Below the pieces are notes generated by a model. It was not told where the DNA came from. It did no database searches and was given only the letters and a program-made list of their open reading frames with translations. Positions 50,217 to 58,477 of a DNA stretch of 64,000 bases are shown in pieces. Position 1 is the first letter of the stretch, and each line of letters starts with the position of its first letter. Origin of the DNA: JALYZC01 sp963725645 (lineage in GTDB: Bacteria; Actinomycetota; Thermoleophilia; Solirubrobacterales; Solirubrobacteraceae); NCBI GenBank assembly GCA_963725645.1, contig CAVRZD010000002.1, positions 806,001-870,000 on the forward strand, read 5' to 3'. Made by a program: the position numbers and the translations under genes.

Positions 50217-50826
50217 ATGGGCCCGGGCGCTCCCCTCGACATCTTCCGGCGCGGACTGCTCGAGGGGCAGGCCGTGGCGGTCGCCTCGGGCGGTCCCGTC
50301 GCCGACGCCGCCGCGGCCGCCTGCGAGGCCCTGGGCGCCGCGGTCGAGCGCCACGACGGCGACCCGCTCGACGACGCCGCGGCGGCGGACTTCGCCGGCG
50401 GTGTGGTCGAGCGCCGCGGGAGGCTGGACACGCTCGTCCTCGATGCCGCCTCGGCCTTCGCCTCCGCCGTGCCGGGCGCCGCCGGCGCCGACGCCCTCCG
50501 CGCCGCCGCCGACCCCGCGTGGGCGGCGGCCCGGGCCGCCGCCGTCGCGGCGATGATCGACGCCGACGCCGGCGGCAAGATCGTGCTGATCGCCCCGGCG
50601 CCCGGCGCGGGCGACGCGGGCGGCGGCCACCCGCGCCGCGCTCGAGAACCTCGCCCGCACGCTCTCGATCGAGTGGTCGCGCTTCGCGATCCGCACGACC
50701 GCGATCCTCCCGGGCGACGCGACCTCCCCGGAGGAGGTCGGCACCGTCGTGGCCTTCCTGGCGTCCCCGGCTGGTGACTACTACTCGGGGTGCGTCCTGG
50801 ACCTCGGTGGTCCGCCGGCGAGCTAG
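50217..50826 (+). pseudogene. Short-chain dehydrogenase-like gene with one frameshift
   Basis: The first frame (MGPGAPLDIFRRGLLEGQAV ... AGGKIVLIAPAPGAGDAGGG) shifts near 50610-50630 into ATRAALENLARTLSIEWSRF, TTAILPGDATSPEEVGTVVA and YYSGCVLDLGGPPAS, ending at a TAG at 50824. Together they resemble an SDR of about 200 aa, but the NAD-binding TGxxxGIG is replaced by ASGGPVADA and no YxxxK is evident, so it was probably degenerate before the shift. It could also be a sequencing indel. Confidence 0.65.
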
Positions 50827-50993
50827 ATGAGTGATTCCACGACCCCGCGCACGTCGATGACGTGCGGATAGCTGCGCTGGATCGAGGTCATCGGGCTCGC
50901 CAATACCACCCGGTATTGGCTTCGCCCTGCTTCCCCCGCCCAGCTTGCTCCCGCGCGCCCCCACGCACACGCGGCCGCGGAATCACTCATCTA
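50824..50993. repeat. 170-bp hairpin-rich unit bounded by a 15-bp inverted repeat
   Basis: TAGATGAGTGATTCC (50824-50838) and GGAATCACTCATCTA (50979-50993) form a perfect 15-bp inverted repeat. Inside are two perfect hairpins: CGCACGTC/GACGTGCG at 50848-50866 and GCCAATACC/GGTATTGGC at 50899-50920. Both convergent flanking genes use the TAG in the repeat ends as stop codons. It could be a small non-autonomous mobile unit or a bidirectional terminator. No ORF is supported inside. Confidence 0.65.
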
Positions 50994-51935
50994 GAGGTCC
51001 ACGGCCTCCCACGCCTCCCGGCGCCCCGGCAGGTCGTAGCCGAACGCGTCGGGGTCGGTGCCCAGCGTCTCGGCGGCCTCCAGCGCGACGCGCTGGACGG
51101 CGACGGTGAGCGGGAAGACCGACAGCGGCTCGCCCAGCTCGCGCGCGACGACCCGGTGCACGCGGACGCCGGCCGCCTCGGCGAGGCCGGCGATTTCGTC
51201 GAGGCGCGCGGCCAGCGGCCCGCCGCCGTCGAGGAACACGAGCGCGTCGTCGGCGCCCAGCGCGACGGCCGGCCCGTGCAGGAGCTGCTCGACGGCGAGG
51301 CCCTCGGTCGCCACCCGCGCGGCCTCGCGCACCTTCAGCGCGCCCTCGGCCGCCGTCCACTGGTTCGGGCCGGCGCCGGTCAGCTCGAGCAGGCGCGCGG
51401 GCGGCGCCACGCCGGGCCCGGGGCCATCCAACGCTGCCGCCACAGTGTCCGGCACCGCATCGAGGTCGCCGAGGTCGGCTCCCAACGCGCGGGCGAGCTG
51501 GGCCAGGCGCAGCAGCGTGCCGAGGTGGCTCGCGGTGAAGGCGGAGGAGCGCTCGCGCTCGACCGTCTCGATGTCGGCGCCGGTGCCGCGCGCGCCGATC
51601 CGCACGCTTCGCACCCCGTTGGCGCGGGCGCGCTCGAGCACGGTGTTGGCATGGCGCTTGGCCCCGGTGTGCGACAGCAGCAGGAGGCCGTCGTCGGGTG
51701 CCGGCGCGGGATCGTAGGCCGCGGCGTCGGCGGCCTGCAGCGGCCACGCCTCGACCCCGGCCTCGCGCAGGAGCCAGGCACCGTGGTTGGCCGCGTGCCA
51801 GCTCGTCCCCGTGCCCACCAGCCACACCCGCAGGCCCGCCAGCGCCTGGGCAGCGGCCTCCGCCGGCGCGGCGTCGGCGAGCAGCTCGCGCAGCGCGGCC
51901 GGCTGCCCCGCCATTGTGTCGCGCATCGCGCTCAC
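50991..51935 (-). CDS. SIS-domain sugar isomerase-like protein
   Basis: The protein is 314 aa with two SIS domains. The first has LRVWLVGTGTSWHAANHGAW and LLLLSHTGAKRHANTVLERA; the second has GAGPNQWTAAEGALKVREAA and GLAVEQLLHGPAVALGADDA. It resembles the isomerase half of GlmS or GlmS-like deglycases without the glutaminase, so it may convert or sense aminosugar phosphates. The GTG at 51935 overlaps the stop of the upstream transporter gene (GTGA); an ATG at 51926 is an alternative. Confidence 0.8.
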   Translation of the reverse strand: MSAMRDTMAGQPAALRELLADAAPAEAAAQALAGLRVWLVGTGTSWHAANHGAWLLREAGVEAWPLQAADAAAYDPAPAPDDGLLLLSHTGAKRHANTVLERARANGVRSVRIGARGTGADIETVERERSSAFTASHLGTLLRLAQLARALGADLGDLDAVPDTVAAALDGPGPGVAPPARLLELTGAGPNQWTAAEGALKVREAARVATEGLAVEQLLHGPAVALGADDALVFLDGGGPLAARLDEIAGLAEAAGVRVHRVVARELGEPLSVFPLTVAVQRVALEAAETLGTDPDAFGYDLPGRREAWEAVDL

Positions 51936-52852
51936 GACGCGCCGTCCGCCCGGGGGCGGATCTCCAGCAGCTCCTCGGGCGCCTCGTGCTCGACCTGGAG
52001 CGTCGTGTGGTGGAGCTCGAAGCGGTCCTCGAGCAGGCCCTCGAGCCGCGCGCGCACCGCGTGGCAGTCGCAGTCGCGCTCCACCACGACGTGCGCCGAC
52101 AGCGCGGGGAAGCCCGACGTCACCTCCCACACGTGCAGGTCGTGGACCTGCACGACGTGCGGCTCGCCGGCCAGCGCGTTGCCGATCGCCGGCACGTCGA
52201 CGCCCTCCGGCGCGGCCTCGAGGAAGATCCGCCCGGACGCGCGGAGCAGCACGTAGGCCGAGTACAGCATCAGCGCGGCCACGAACAGCGACGCGATCGC
52301 GTCGGCGCGGTCGAAGCCGGTGGCGAGGATCACGACCGCCGCGAACGCCGTCGCGATGAAGGCGTACAGGTCGGTCAGGATGTGGCGGAAGGAGCCCTCG
52401 ACGTTGAGGCTCTCGCGGCCCGCTCCCGCGAGCACGCGCGCGGCGAGCAGGTTGACGGCCACGCCGGCGAGCGCGACCACGAGCACCGGCGCGGCGTCCA
52501 CCGTGGGCGGCGAGATCAGCCGCTGGATCGCCTCCCAGGTGATCAGCCCGGCGAACGCCAGCAGCGTGATGCCGTTGACCTGTGCGCTGAGGATCTCGGC
52601 GCGGCCGAGACCGTAGGTCATCGCGCCCTCGGCCGGACGGCGGGCGAGCCGCGCCGCCACCAGCGACAGGGCGATCGCGGCGGCGTCGGTGAGCATGTGG
52701 CCGGCGTCCGAGATCAGCGCCAGCGAGTCGGCCAGGATCCCGACGACGACCTCGGTGGCCATGAACCCGAGGATCAGCGCGAGGGCCACGGTCAGCGCCC
52801 GGCGGTCGTCGCCCCCGCGGACGTGGTGGGCATGGACGTGCGCGCCGGCCAT
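51932..52852 (-). CDS. czcD: Cation diffusion facilitator (zinc/cobalt/cadmium efflux)
   Basis: The protein is 306 aa with six transmembrane segments. A His-rich N-terminus (MAGAHVHAHHVRGGDD), LALISDAGHMLTDAAAIALS with the HxxxD metal site and FRHILTDLYAFIATAFAAVV with the second pair are family marks; the C-terminal cytosolic domain carries VQVHDLHVWEVTSGFPALSA and ELHHTTLQVEHE. It exports divalent metals in exchange for protons. TACGCT lies 9 nt before the ATG. Coupled with the SIS gene. Confidence 0.92.
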   Translation of the reverse strand: MAGAHVHAHHVRGGDDRRALTVALALILGFMATEVVVGILADSLALISDAGHMLTDAAAIALSLVAARLARRPAEGAMTYGLGRAEILSAQVNGITLLAFAGLITWEAIQRLISPPTVDAAPVLVVALAGVAVNLLAARVLAGAGRESLNVEGSFRHILTDLYAFIATAFAAVVILATGFDRADAIASLFVAALMLYSAYVLLRASGRIFLEAAPEGVDVPAIGNALAGEPHVVQVHDLHVWEVTSGFPALSAHVVVERDCDCHAVRARLEGLLEDRFELHHTTLQVEHEAPEELLEIRPRADGAS

Positions 52853-52861
52853 CTCCGAGCC

Positions 52862-52867
52862 AGCGTA
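52862..52867 (-). promoter_or_regulatory. -10-like TACGCT of the cation exporter gene
   Basis: On the minus strand TACGCT ends 9 nt before the ATG at 52852. Confidence 0.4.
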
Positions 52868-52886
52868 CCGCGAGGGTGCCGAGGGG

Positions 52887-52892
52887 TACCCT
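52887..52892 (+). promoter_or_regulatory. -10-like TACCCT, leaderless promoter
   Basis: TACCCT ends 6 nt before the GTG at 52899. It supports that start and lies divergent to the cation exporter promoter. Confidence 0.45.
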
Positions 52893-52898
52893 CGGCTC

Positions 52899-53648
52899 GT
52901 GGCCTTCCTGCTCACGATGCTCGGCGCCGCACTTGCCTGCGGGCTGGAGATGCTCGAGGCGCTGGCGATCGTGCTGGCCGTCGCCGCCACCCGGCGACCG
53001 CGCGACGCCGTGCTCGGCGCGCTGGCGGCGCTCGTCGTGTGCGGCGCGGTCGGAGTCGTCGTCGGCCCGGCGCTGGTCGGGCGCGTGGCCGGTGAGCCGC
53101 TGCGGCTGGTGATCGGCGTCGCGCTGCTGCTGTTCGGGCTCGAGTGGCTGCGCAAGGCGGTCCTGCGGCTCGCCGGCCGCCGTGCGCGCTCCTCGTCCTT
53201 CGCCGAGTTCGTGGCCGAGCGCGAGACGCTCGAGGCCGAGGCCGTGCCGGCGCCCGGCCGCCCCGACTGGCCTGGGCGCGTGGTCGCGTTCAAGGGCGTG
53301 CTGCTGGAGGGGATCGAGGTCGTGCTGATCGTGGCCGCACTCGGCGCGCGCCCGGGCGGCGCGGCGCCGGCGCTCGCGGGTGCCGCGGTCGCCCTGGCGG
53401 CGACCGTGGCCCTCGGCGCGGTCCTCCATCGCCCGCTGCGGCGCCTGCCGGAGACCGAGCTCAAGTACCTCGTCGGCCTCGTGCTCACGAGCTTCGGGAC
53501 CTTCTTCGCGGCCGAGGGCCTGGGCGTCGAGTGGCCGCTGGGCGACGCGGCGCTGCTCGCGCTGGTCGCGCTGTACCTGGCCGCGTCCCAGCTCATGGCG
53601 GCGGTGCTCGCGCGCGCCGGCACCGCGCCGGTGGAGGCGCCGGCATGA
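52899..53648 (+). CDS. COG4280-like integral membrane protein
   Basis: The protein is 249 aa with about six to seven helices. Two similar halves each carry a Glu motif: ALACGLEMLEALAIVLAVAA and VVAFKGVLLEGIEVVLIVAA, as in membrane proteins related to TMEM165/GDT1 and FTR1 cation carriers. It is divergent from the cation exporter and may handle a metal as well, but this is inference. GTG start at 52899. Confidence 0.75.
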   Translation: MAFLLTMLGAALACGLEMLEALAIVLAVAATRRPRDAVLGALAALVVCGAVGVVVGPALVGRVAGEPLRLVIGVALLLFGLEWLRKAVLRLAGRRARSSSFAEFVAERETLEAEAVPAPGRPDWPGRVVAFKGVLLEGIEVVLIVAALGARPGGAAPALAGAAVALAATVALGAVLHRPLRRLPETELKYLVGLVLTSFGTFFAAEGLGVEWPLGDAALLALVALYLAASQLMAAVLARAGTAPVEAPA

Positions 53649-53836
53649 GGGCGCTGCGCAAGCTGGTGCTGGGGGAGACCTGGACGCTGCCGATCGGCGT
53701 CGTGCTCGCGGTCGGCATCTGCGCCCTGCTGCGGGCGGCCAGCGGCGACGCCGTCTGGTGGCGCGAGGCCGGCGGCGTGATCCTCGCCGCGCTGGTGCTC
53801 GGCGCACTGGCGCTCTCGCTGCGCGCCGGGCGCTAG
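53645..53836 (+). CDS. Small two-span membrane protein
   Basis: The protein is 63 aa: MRALRKLVLGETWTLPIGVV with two helices (LPIGVVLAVGICALLRAA and AGGVILAALVLGALALSLRA). Start overlaps the upstream stop (ATGA), so it is probably an accessory to the COG4280-like protein. Family unknown. Confidence 0.65.
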   Translation: MRALRKLVLGETWTLPIGVVLAVGICALLRAASGDAVWWREAGGVILAALVLGALALSLRAGR

Positions 53837-53867
53837 GCCAGCGACGCCCGCCGTGGGTGGGCGCTCC

Positions 53868-54695
53868 CTACGTCGTCATCCCGGCCCACTGGCCGCCGGT
53901 GACGTTGAGCACCTGGCCGTGGACGTAGTTGGACCACGGCGAGCACAGGAAGAAGATCCCGCCGGCCGCCTCCTCGGGAGTTCCCGGGCGGCCGAGCGGG
54001 ATCGTGACCGGCGCCATCTGGCGCATCTGGTCCGGGATCCCGAGCTGGACGGTCTCGCCGCCGATCTCCATCACGTTGGAATCCTCCTTGGAGGCGGTCA
54101 GACGGGTTTCGATGTAGCCGAACGCGACGGCGTTGACGTTGATCTTGAACCCGCCCCACTCCTTGGCCAGGGTCTTTGTCAGGCCCACGACCGCGGCCTT
54201 GCCCGATGAGTAGTTGGCCTGGCCGGCATTGCCCATCGTGCCGGAGATGGAGGAGACGTTGACGACCTTGCGGAACACCTCGACGCCCTCCTCCTTCTCC
54301 TTCTTGGCTGGATCGCGCATGTGCGGCGCGGCCGCGCGCAGGACCCGGAAGGGGACGATGTTGTGGATGTCCAGCATCGCCTGGAATTCCTCGTCGGTCA
54401 TCCTGTGGATGACGTTGTCGCGCGTGTAGCCGGCGTTGTTGACCACGATGTCGAGCCTGCCCCACGCGTCGACTGCGGTCTTGACCAGCTCGTCGGGCGC
54501 GCCCGGCTTGGTCAGGTCGCCGCCGTAGACGACGGTCTCGCCGCTGATTTCGGCTGCGGTCTGCTCCGCGACGTCGCCGTCGAGGTCGTTGATGAGGACC
54601 CTGGCGCCCTGCTCGGAGAGCAGCTCCGCCGTCGCGCGCCCGATGCCGCGGGCGCTGCCGGTGACGATGGCCACCTTGTCGTCGAGGACTCCCAT
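53868..54695 (-). CDS. SDR-family oxidoreductase (FabG/3-hydroxyacyl-CoA dehydrogenase-like)
   Basis: The protein is 275 aa, classical SDR. VAIVTGSARGIGRATAELLS binds the cofactor, INDLDGDVAEQTAAEI suggests NAD by the Asp after the second strand, DIVVNNAGYTRDNVIHRMTD is NNAG, and VVNVSSISGTMGNAGQANYS with SSGKA gives the Ser-Tyr-Lys triad. It would oxidise a 3-hydroxyacyl substrate. It is the last gene of the acyl-CoA dehydrogenase, hydratase, SDR series. AGGAG about 11 nt upstream. Confidence 0.92.
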   Translation of the reverse strand: MGVLDDKVAIVTGSARGIGRATAELLSEQGARVLINDLDGDVAEQTAAEISGETVVYGGDLTKPGAPDELVKTAVDAWGRLDIVVNNAGYTRDNVIHRMTDEEFQAMLDIHNIVPFRVLRAAAPHMRDPAKKEKEEGVEVFRKVVNVSSISGTMGNAGQANYSSGKAAVVGLTKTLAKEWGGFKINVNAVAFGYIETRLTASKEDSNVMEIGGETVQLGIPDQMRQMAPVTIPLGRPGTPEEAAGGIFFLCSPWSNYVHGQVLNVTGGQWAGMTT

Positions 54696-54757
54696 GCCGT
54701 TCGCGTCTCCTTGTCGATCGCTTCGAGAGGGCGCTGAACTCTATTCAACAGCCTGCC

Positions 54758-55708
54758 CTACGGCGCGACCAGGTCCACCGCGGTGCCCTCCTGCCAGCGG
54801 GCCATGACCTCGTCGTCCTGCCAGGGCGCGACGTCGCCGAGCCGCTCGAGCTCCTCGACGTAGGCGCGCATCGCCCGCACGGCGGCCGGTCGCGCGGTGA
54901 CCGAGAGGAAGGCCGCCCGCTCGGTGTGCAGGCCCGCGTCCATGGGCCGCGACGCACCGTCGTACACGGCGCGCTTGAGCGCGGCGACGGTCTCCGGCGA
55001 GCGGCGCGCGAGGCGCTCGGCGGTGGCCGCTGCCTCCCCGGCCAGCTCGCCGGGGGCGACGACGCGGTGCACGAGGCCCAGCTCGGATGCCTCGTACGGT
55101 GTCAGCACGCGGCCCTCGAGCATCATCTCCAGCGCGCGGCTGGGCCCGAGCGCGCGGGTGAGGCGCTGGGTCCCGCCGGCGCCGGGGATGATCCCGAGCG
55201 TGATCTCCGGCAGGCCGATGCGCGCGTCGTCGCGGGCGGCCATGATGCGGATGTCGCAGGCCAGCGCGAGCTCGCAGCCCCCGCCCATCGCCACCCCGTT
55301 GATCGCCGCCACGAAGACCGTGCCCGAGCGGCTCATCCGCACGAACAGGTCGTGGATGCGTCGCAGCTCGACCAGCCCGGCGGCGGGCGTCCGGCGCAGG
55401 GCGTCCGCGGCGCCGGGGATCCGCCCCACGGCCCCGGCGGTCCGCAGCGCGCCGCCGGCGACGGTTCGTGAGATCGGGGTGCCGAACGCCTCCGAGCCCG
55501 CGAGGATCTCCGCGACGTCGTAGTGCGTGATGAACGCGCCCTCGGCCGCGCCGGTGAGCACCACCGCGCCGATCGACGGGTCCTCGTCGGCACGCCGGAC
55601 CATCTCCTCGAGCTCGACCACCATCGGCCCGGTCATGAAGTTTCGCGGCGGGTTGCTCATCCGGACGGTGAGCACCCGTCCAGCCTGGTCGGTCTGCAGG
55701 GTGGGCAT
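54758..55708 (-). CDS. Enoyl-CoA hydratase/isomerase family protein
   Basis: The protein is 316 aa. GAVVLTGAAEGAFITHYDVA and VAAINGVAMGGGCELALACD are the oxyanion loops, and GLPEITLGIIPGAGGTQRLT includes a catalytic-type Glu. An insertion of about 40 aa (AGAVGRIPGAADALRRTPAA) lengthens it over the usual 260. GGAGG lies 4 nt before the ATG. It belongs with the downstream SDR and, before an element inserted, with the acyl-CoA dehydrogenase upstream. Confidence 0.9.
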   Translation of the reverse strand: MPTLQTDQAGRVLTVRMSNPPRNFMTGPMVVELEEMVRRADEDPSIGAVVLTGAAEGAFITHYDVAEILAGSEAFGTPISRTVAGGALRTAGAVGRIPGAADALRRTPAAGLVELRRIHDLFVRMSRSGTVFVAAINGVAMGGGCELALACDIRIMAARDDARIGLPEITLGIIPGAGGTQRLTRALGPSRALEMMLEGRVLTPYEASELGLVHRVVAPGELAGEAAATAERLARRSPETVAALKRAVYDGASRPMDAGLHTERAAFLSVTARPAAVRAMRAYVEELERLGDVAPWQDDEVMARWQEGTAVDLVAP

Positions 55709-55744
55709 GTCGCCTCCTCGGGTGGGGAGCCGAAGGCTATGCCC

Positions 55745-55785
55745 CTACAGCCCGAAGGACTTGCCCAGAATCTCCTTCATGATCT
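55745..55785 (-). pseudogene. 3' tail of an acyl-CoA dehydrogenase gene, element left end
   Basis: The minus strand reads IMKEILGKSFGL followed by TAG at 55747, the same C-terminus as the full acyl-CoA dehydrogenase that ends at 59359 (IMKEVLGKQLGL). The DNA TTGCCCAG...TCCTTCATGATCT at 55761-55785 matches 59375-59399 in 22 of 25 bases, with 13 exact at the right. It is a direct repeat in the same orientation, as expected for the two attachment ends of an integrated element. Confidence 0.75.
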
Positions 55786-55802
55786 GCGAGCGCGGGACGG
55801 CA

Positions 55803-55830
55803 GGGCACGCGAGGGCACGCCAGGTCACGG
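55803..55830 (+). repeat. Direct repeats at 10-bp spacing, candidate arm-type sites
   Basis: GGGCACGC at 55803-55810 and 55813-55820, then GGTCACGG at 55823-55830, spaced by one helical turn just inside the left attachment repeat. Confidence 0.4.
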
Positions 55831-56017
55831 AACCCCCGCAACCCGGCCGGTCCCGGCGTCGGCGGCGTGCCCCGCCGTGACCTCCCATGGTGTTCCCGGC
55901 GTTCCCGTAGCGTTCCTTCCGCTCCGGGGCGTGCCCGCCGCTCGTCCGGGCCGCTGCAGTGCAGTTCTCCTCCCTTCGACCACGGCGCCGACGGAATCCC
56001 CCCGGCCAGAAGCTCGC

Positions 56018-56640
56018 TCACATTGGGTCGTAGTTGCCGGCGTCGCCGAAGAGCCAGCACCGCGGATAGCCGTAGGCCTGCCACGTCTCGTCCATGGCGG
56101 CGTGGACGAGCGGCAGGGGTTGGCGAGTAGCGTGTCGACGTTGGTGTCGTGAACCGAACTGACCCGCTCCAGGTTCGTGGTGCCCCGCGGCCTGGTGTTG
56201 GCGATGCCAATGAGGATGCTGGTCTCGGCGTCCTCGACGGCTATCCAGACGCGCAGGCGGCCGTGGTATCTGACGCGGGCGTACACGCTGGCGAAGTAGG
56301 CCAGGGCGTCGTGCGCGTACTCGGTGAAGCTGCGCGAGGGCACGGCGCGGTAGTCGTCCTGCTTGGAGCGGGAAGCCGAACTCGCATACGCCGTTGCGGT
56401 AGAGCCGCACTCGGCCGAGTAGCCGCTTGCGGCTCGGGGCGTCGGGCAGCTCGGACTCGACCTTCTCAGCGCGCTCGGTGAGATAGCCGAGGCCGTCGGT
56501 GATCTCGAAGTGGCCGGTGAACAGCGTCCGCCGGCCGAGCTGCGGGCCCTCGACGATGGGGAAGTCGCCGCCTCAGCGAGGGGTGGAGGTCGAAGTCGTC
56601 TTTGGCCGAGGCTCGATAGGTGACGCGGACGGGGCGGCGG
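56018..56640 (-). pseudogene. Unidentified protein gene with at least two frameshifts
   Basis: Minus-strand frames join as RDFPIVEGPQLGRRTLFTGH, ITDGLGYLTERAEKVESELP, SRKRLLGRVRLYRNGVCEFG, then KQDDYRAVPSRSFTEYAHDA, SVYARVRYHGRLRVWIAVED and GIANTRPRGTTNLERVSSVH, then PLPLVHAAMDETWQAYGYPR to a stop at 56018. The frame changes near 56370 and near 56115, and upstream near 56575. I do not recognise the family. It has decayed inside the integrated element. Confidence 0.6.
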
Positions 56641-56763
56641 CTCCCGGTCGTGATCGTGATCGTCCGGGGACACTGTTAAGCGTGGCGGCTGGTCCCGGGC
56701 GTCGCGCACGACGATGTCGCCCGCGATCAACGGGATCCGGAAGTTGGGTACCGTCGAGCAATC

Positions 56764-56776
56764 GGGGGGGGGGGGG
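56764..56776 (+). repeat. G13 homopolymer
   Basis: An uninterrupted run of 13 G (13 C on the coding strand, encoding Pro) within the fragment. Such tracts slip easily. Confidence 0.8.
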
Positions 56777-56803
56777 TCCTGAGGTGAAGGGGGTCCTGAG
56801 GTG
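56772..56803 (+). repeat. 17-bp tandem duplication
   Basis: GGGGGTCCTGAGGTG occurs at 56772-56786 and again at 56789-56803, period 17 bp, directly after the G13 run. Confidence 0.75.
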
Positions 56804-57141
56804 CCGCCAATGACGACCGCCAACTCGTCGGGCGGGGACCCCGGCAAGATCTCGCCGGATGGCTCCTTCTGGGGTGAGCTGTTGTCAACCGCGATTATCA
56901 GATGACTCACCTGGATGGGAACGCCCGCAGACGGCGTGGCTCCGATGACCGCGGTGTAGCCGTCCACCGACATGCAGGTCACAGGGCCGCTGTACATCCT
57001 TATGGGTGCGGACTGGGTGCCTAAGTAGACCCAACATGCCCGTCCGCGCCGCGACGTGGATCGCGACCACGATGCGCGATGGCCCCCGGTGTTAGGCGTA
57101 GGCCCCGAATTCCGGAAGCCCCGCGGATTCGAGCGGAAAAC

Positions 57142-57147
57142 TACGAT
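57142..57147 (+). promoter_or_regulatory. -10-like TACGAT, sets the GT39 start
   Basis: TACGAT ends 7 nt before the GTG at 57155 and favours it over an upstream GTG at 57056. Confidence 0.45.
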
Positions 57148-57154
57148 CGTTCGC

Positions 57155-58414
57155 GTGATCGCGCGTCCCGCACCGCTCGCGTCGCGGCGATTCTGGCTCA
57201 GGCTGGGCCTGATCGTGGCGGCCGGAGTGGCGATCAGAGTGTTCTACACGGTCTTCGTTGCACCATGGCCGCCGAAGGGCCTCACCGACGAGTTCTTCTA
57301 CAGCAACGTCGCGCAGTTCGTAGCGCAGGGTCGGGGATTCATCGAGCCGGGCGCGGCCTTCGCAGGCCGGTCGGTTGCGACGGCCGGCCATCCCCCGCTG
57401 TATGTCGTGGTACTCGCGGGCCTCGCCAAGCTCGGAGGGACGGGAGCAACGGTCCAGCGCCTAGCGGGGAGCGTCTTCGGCGCCGGCACGATCACCGTCC
57501 TCGGAGTTATCGGCCGCCGCACCGCCGGAAACCGCGCCGGCCTACTCACCGCGGGCGTGGCGGCGGCTTACCCGATACTCGTGGGCGCGGATGGCGCGCT
57601 GATGAGCGAATCGCTCTTCGGATTGCTCATCGCCTGCTCGCTGCTGACGGCCTATCGCCTGTGGGAGTCCCCCGACGCGCTGCGCGCGGCCACGTTCGGA
57701 GCAGTCGTAGGGCTGGCGGCGCTGACGCGGGGGGAGGCGGTGCTCCTCCTGGGGCTCGTGCTCATTCCCCTCGTGCGCCGCCCGCGAGGCGGACGCAGCG
57801 CTGTGATCGCCGTGCTCGTGCTGATCGCCGTGCTGACCCCATGGACCGTGCGCAACTGGATCGTCTTGGACAGCTTCGTTCCGATCGCTACCAACGGCGC
57901 CACGCTCATCGCTGGCGCGAACTGCCAATCGGTGTACTACGGCAGCGGGATCGGCTCGTGGAATCCGACCTGCATCAAGCCGTACCCAGGCAACGAAGCG
58001 ACCCAGGCGGCGAAGCGGCAAAGCGAAGGCCTGCGGTATGCAGAGCACCACCTCGCCCGCCTCCCGCTGGTGGCAGCTGCGCGGCTGGCGCGTGTCTGGA
58101 GCCTCTACGCGCCTGGGACCACTCCCATGGGACGGTCGGCCTCGGTCCAAGAAATCGGGGTGGCGATGTACTTCCTGCTCCTCCCGCTCGGTCTCTTCGG
58201 CTTTCTGACGCTACGAAGGCGCCGCTACCCCACGTGGATCCTCATGACACCGTTCATTCTCGTCTCGGCTGTCGCGCTACTGACCGCCGGCGACGTCCGC
58301 TTCCGTGAACCCGCCGACGTCGCGCTGGTCGTCCTTGCCGGGATAGCCCTGGATGAGCTCTGGAACCGCGTCGAGGCCAACAGCCGCCTGCGAGCCGTCA
58401 CCGCCGCGAGCTGA
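57155..58414 (+). CDS. GT39-like membrane glycosyltransferase
   Basis: The protein is 419 aa with about ten membrane segments. After FWLRLGLIVAAGVAIRVFYT comes PKGLTDEFFYSNVAQFVAQG, with the acidic catalytic position of GT39/ArnT/PMT enzymes, then SVATAGHPPLYVVVLAGLAK, ADGALMSESLFGLLIACSLL and AALTRGEAVLLLGLVLIPLV with a typical RxE. It transfers a sugar from a polyprenyl phosphate. It is the only intact gene in the integrated element, so it is the likely cargo; base composition seems somewhat lower in GC than flanks. Confidence 0.82.
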   Translation: MIARPAPLASRRFWLRLGLIVAAGVAIRVFYTVFVAPWPPKGLTDEFFYSNVAQFVAQGRGFIEPGAAFAGRSVATAGHPPLYVVVLAGLAKLGGTGATVQRLAGSVFGAGTITVLGVIGRRTAGNRAGLLTAGVAAAYPILVGADGALMSESLFGLLIACSLLTAYRLWESPDALRAATFGAVVGLAALTRGEAVLLLGLVLIPLVRRPRGGRSAVIAVLVLIAVLTPWTVRNWIVLDSFVPIATNGATLIAGANCQSVYYGSGIGSWNPTCIKPYPGNEATQAAKRQSEGLRYAEHHLARLPLVAAARLARVWSLYAPGTTPMGRSASVQEIGVAMYFLLLPLGLFGFLTLRRRRYPTWILMTPFILVSAVALLTAGDVRFREPADVALVVLAGIALDELWNRVEANSRLRAVTAAS

Positions 58415-58477
58415 AACCACAGAGCAGGGCCTCGATGGACGCGCCCACACCCTCTCCACGTTCTCCCGCCACACCGC

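Larger units (their letters stand above)
56650..57000 (-). pseudogene. Fragment of a secreted beta-sandwich protein
   Basis: The reading frame begins MYSGPVTCMSVDGYTAVIGA and continues VSHLIIAVDNSSPQKEPSGE, LAVVIGGTSG and PNFRIPLIAGDIVVRDA. The pattern resembles a family of exported actinobacterial proteins (xxGxVTCLxVxGNxAxIG ... VxDNG ... PPxxC ... GDIVVxDA). The signal peptide and N-terminal part are missing and the frame passes through a 13-base G run at 56764-56776, so it is almost certainly inactive. Confidence 0.55.

Noticed and set aside
50991..53807. 938-codon minus-strand frame through the SIS and cation exporter genes
   Set aside because: Only its last third is the SIS protein; the rest is out of frame with the exporter, which has clear HxxxD motifs.
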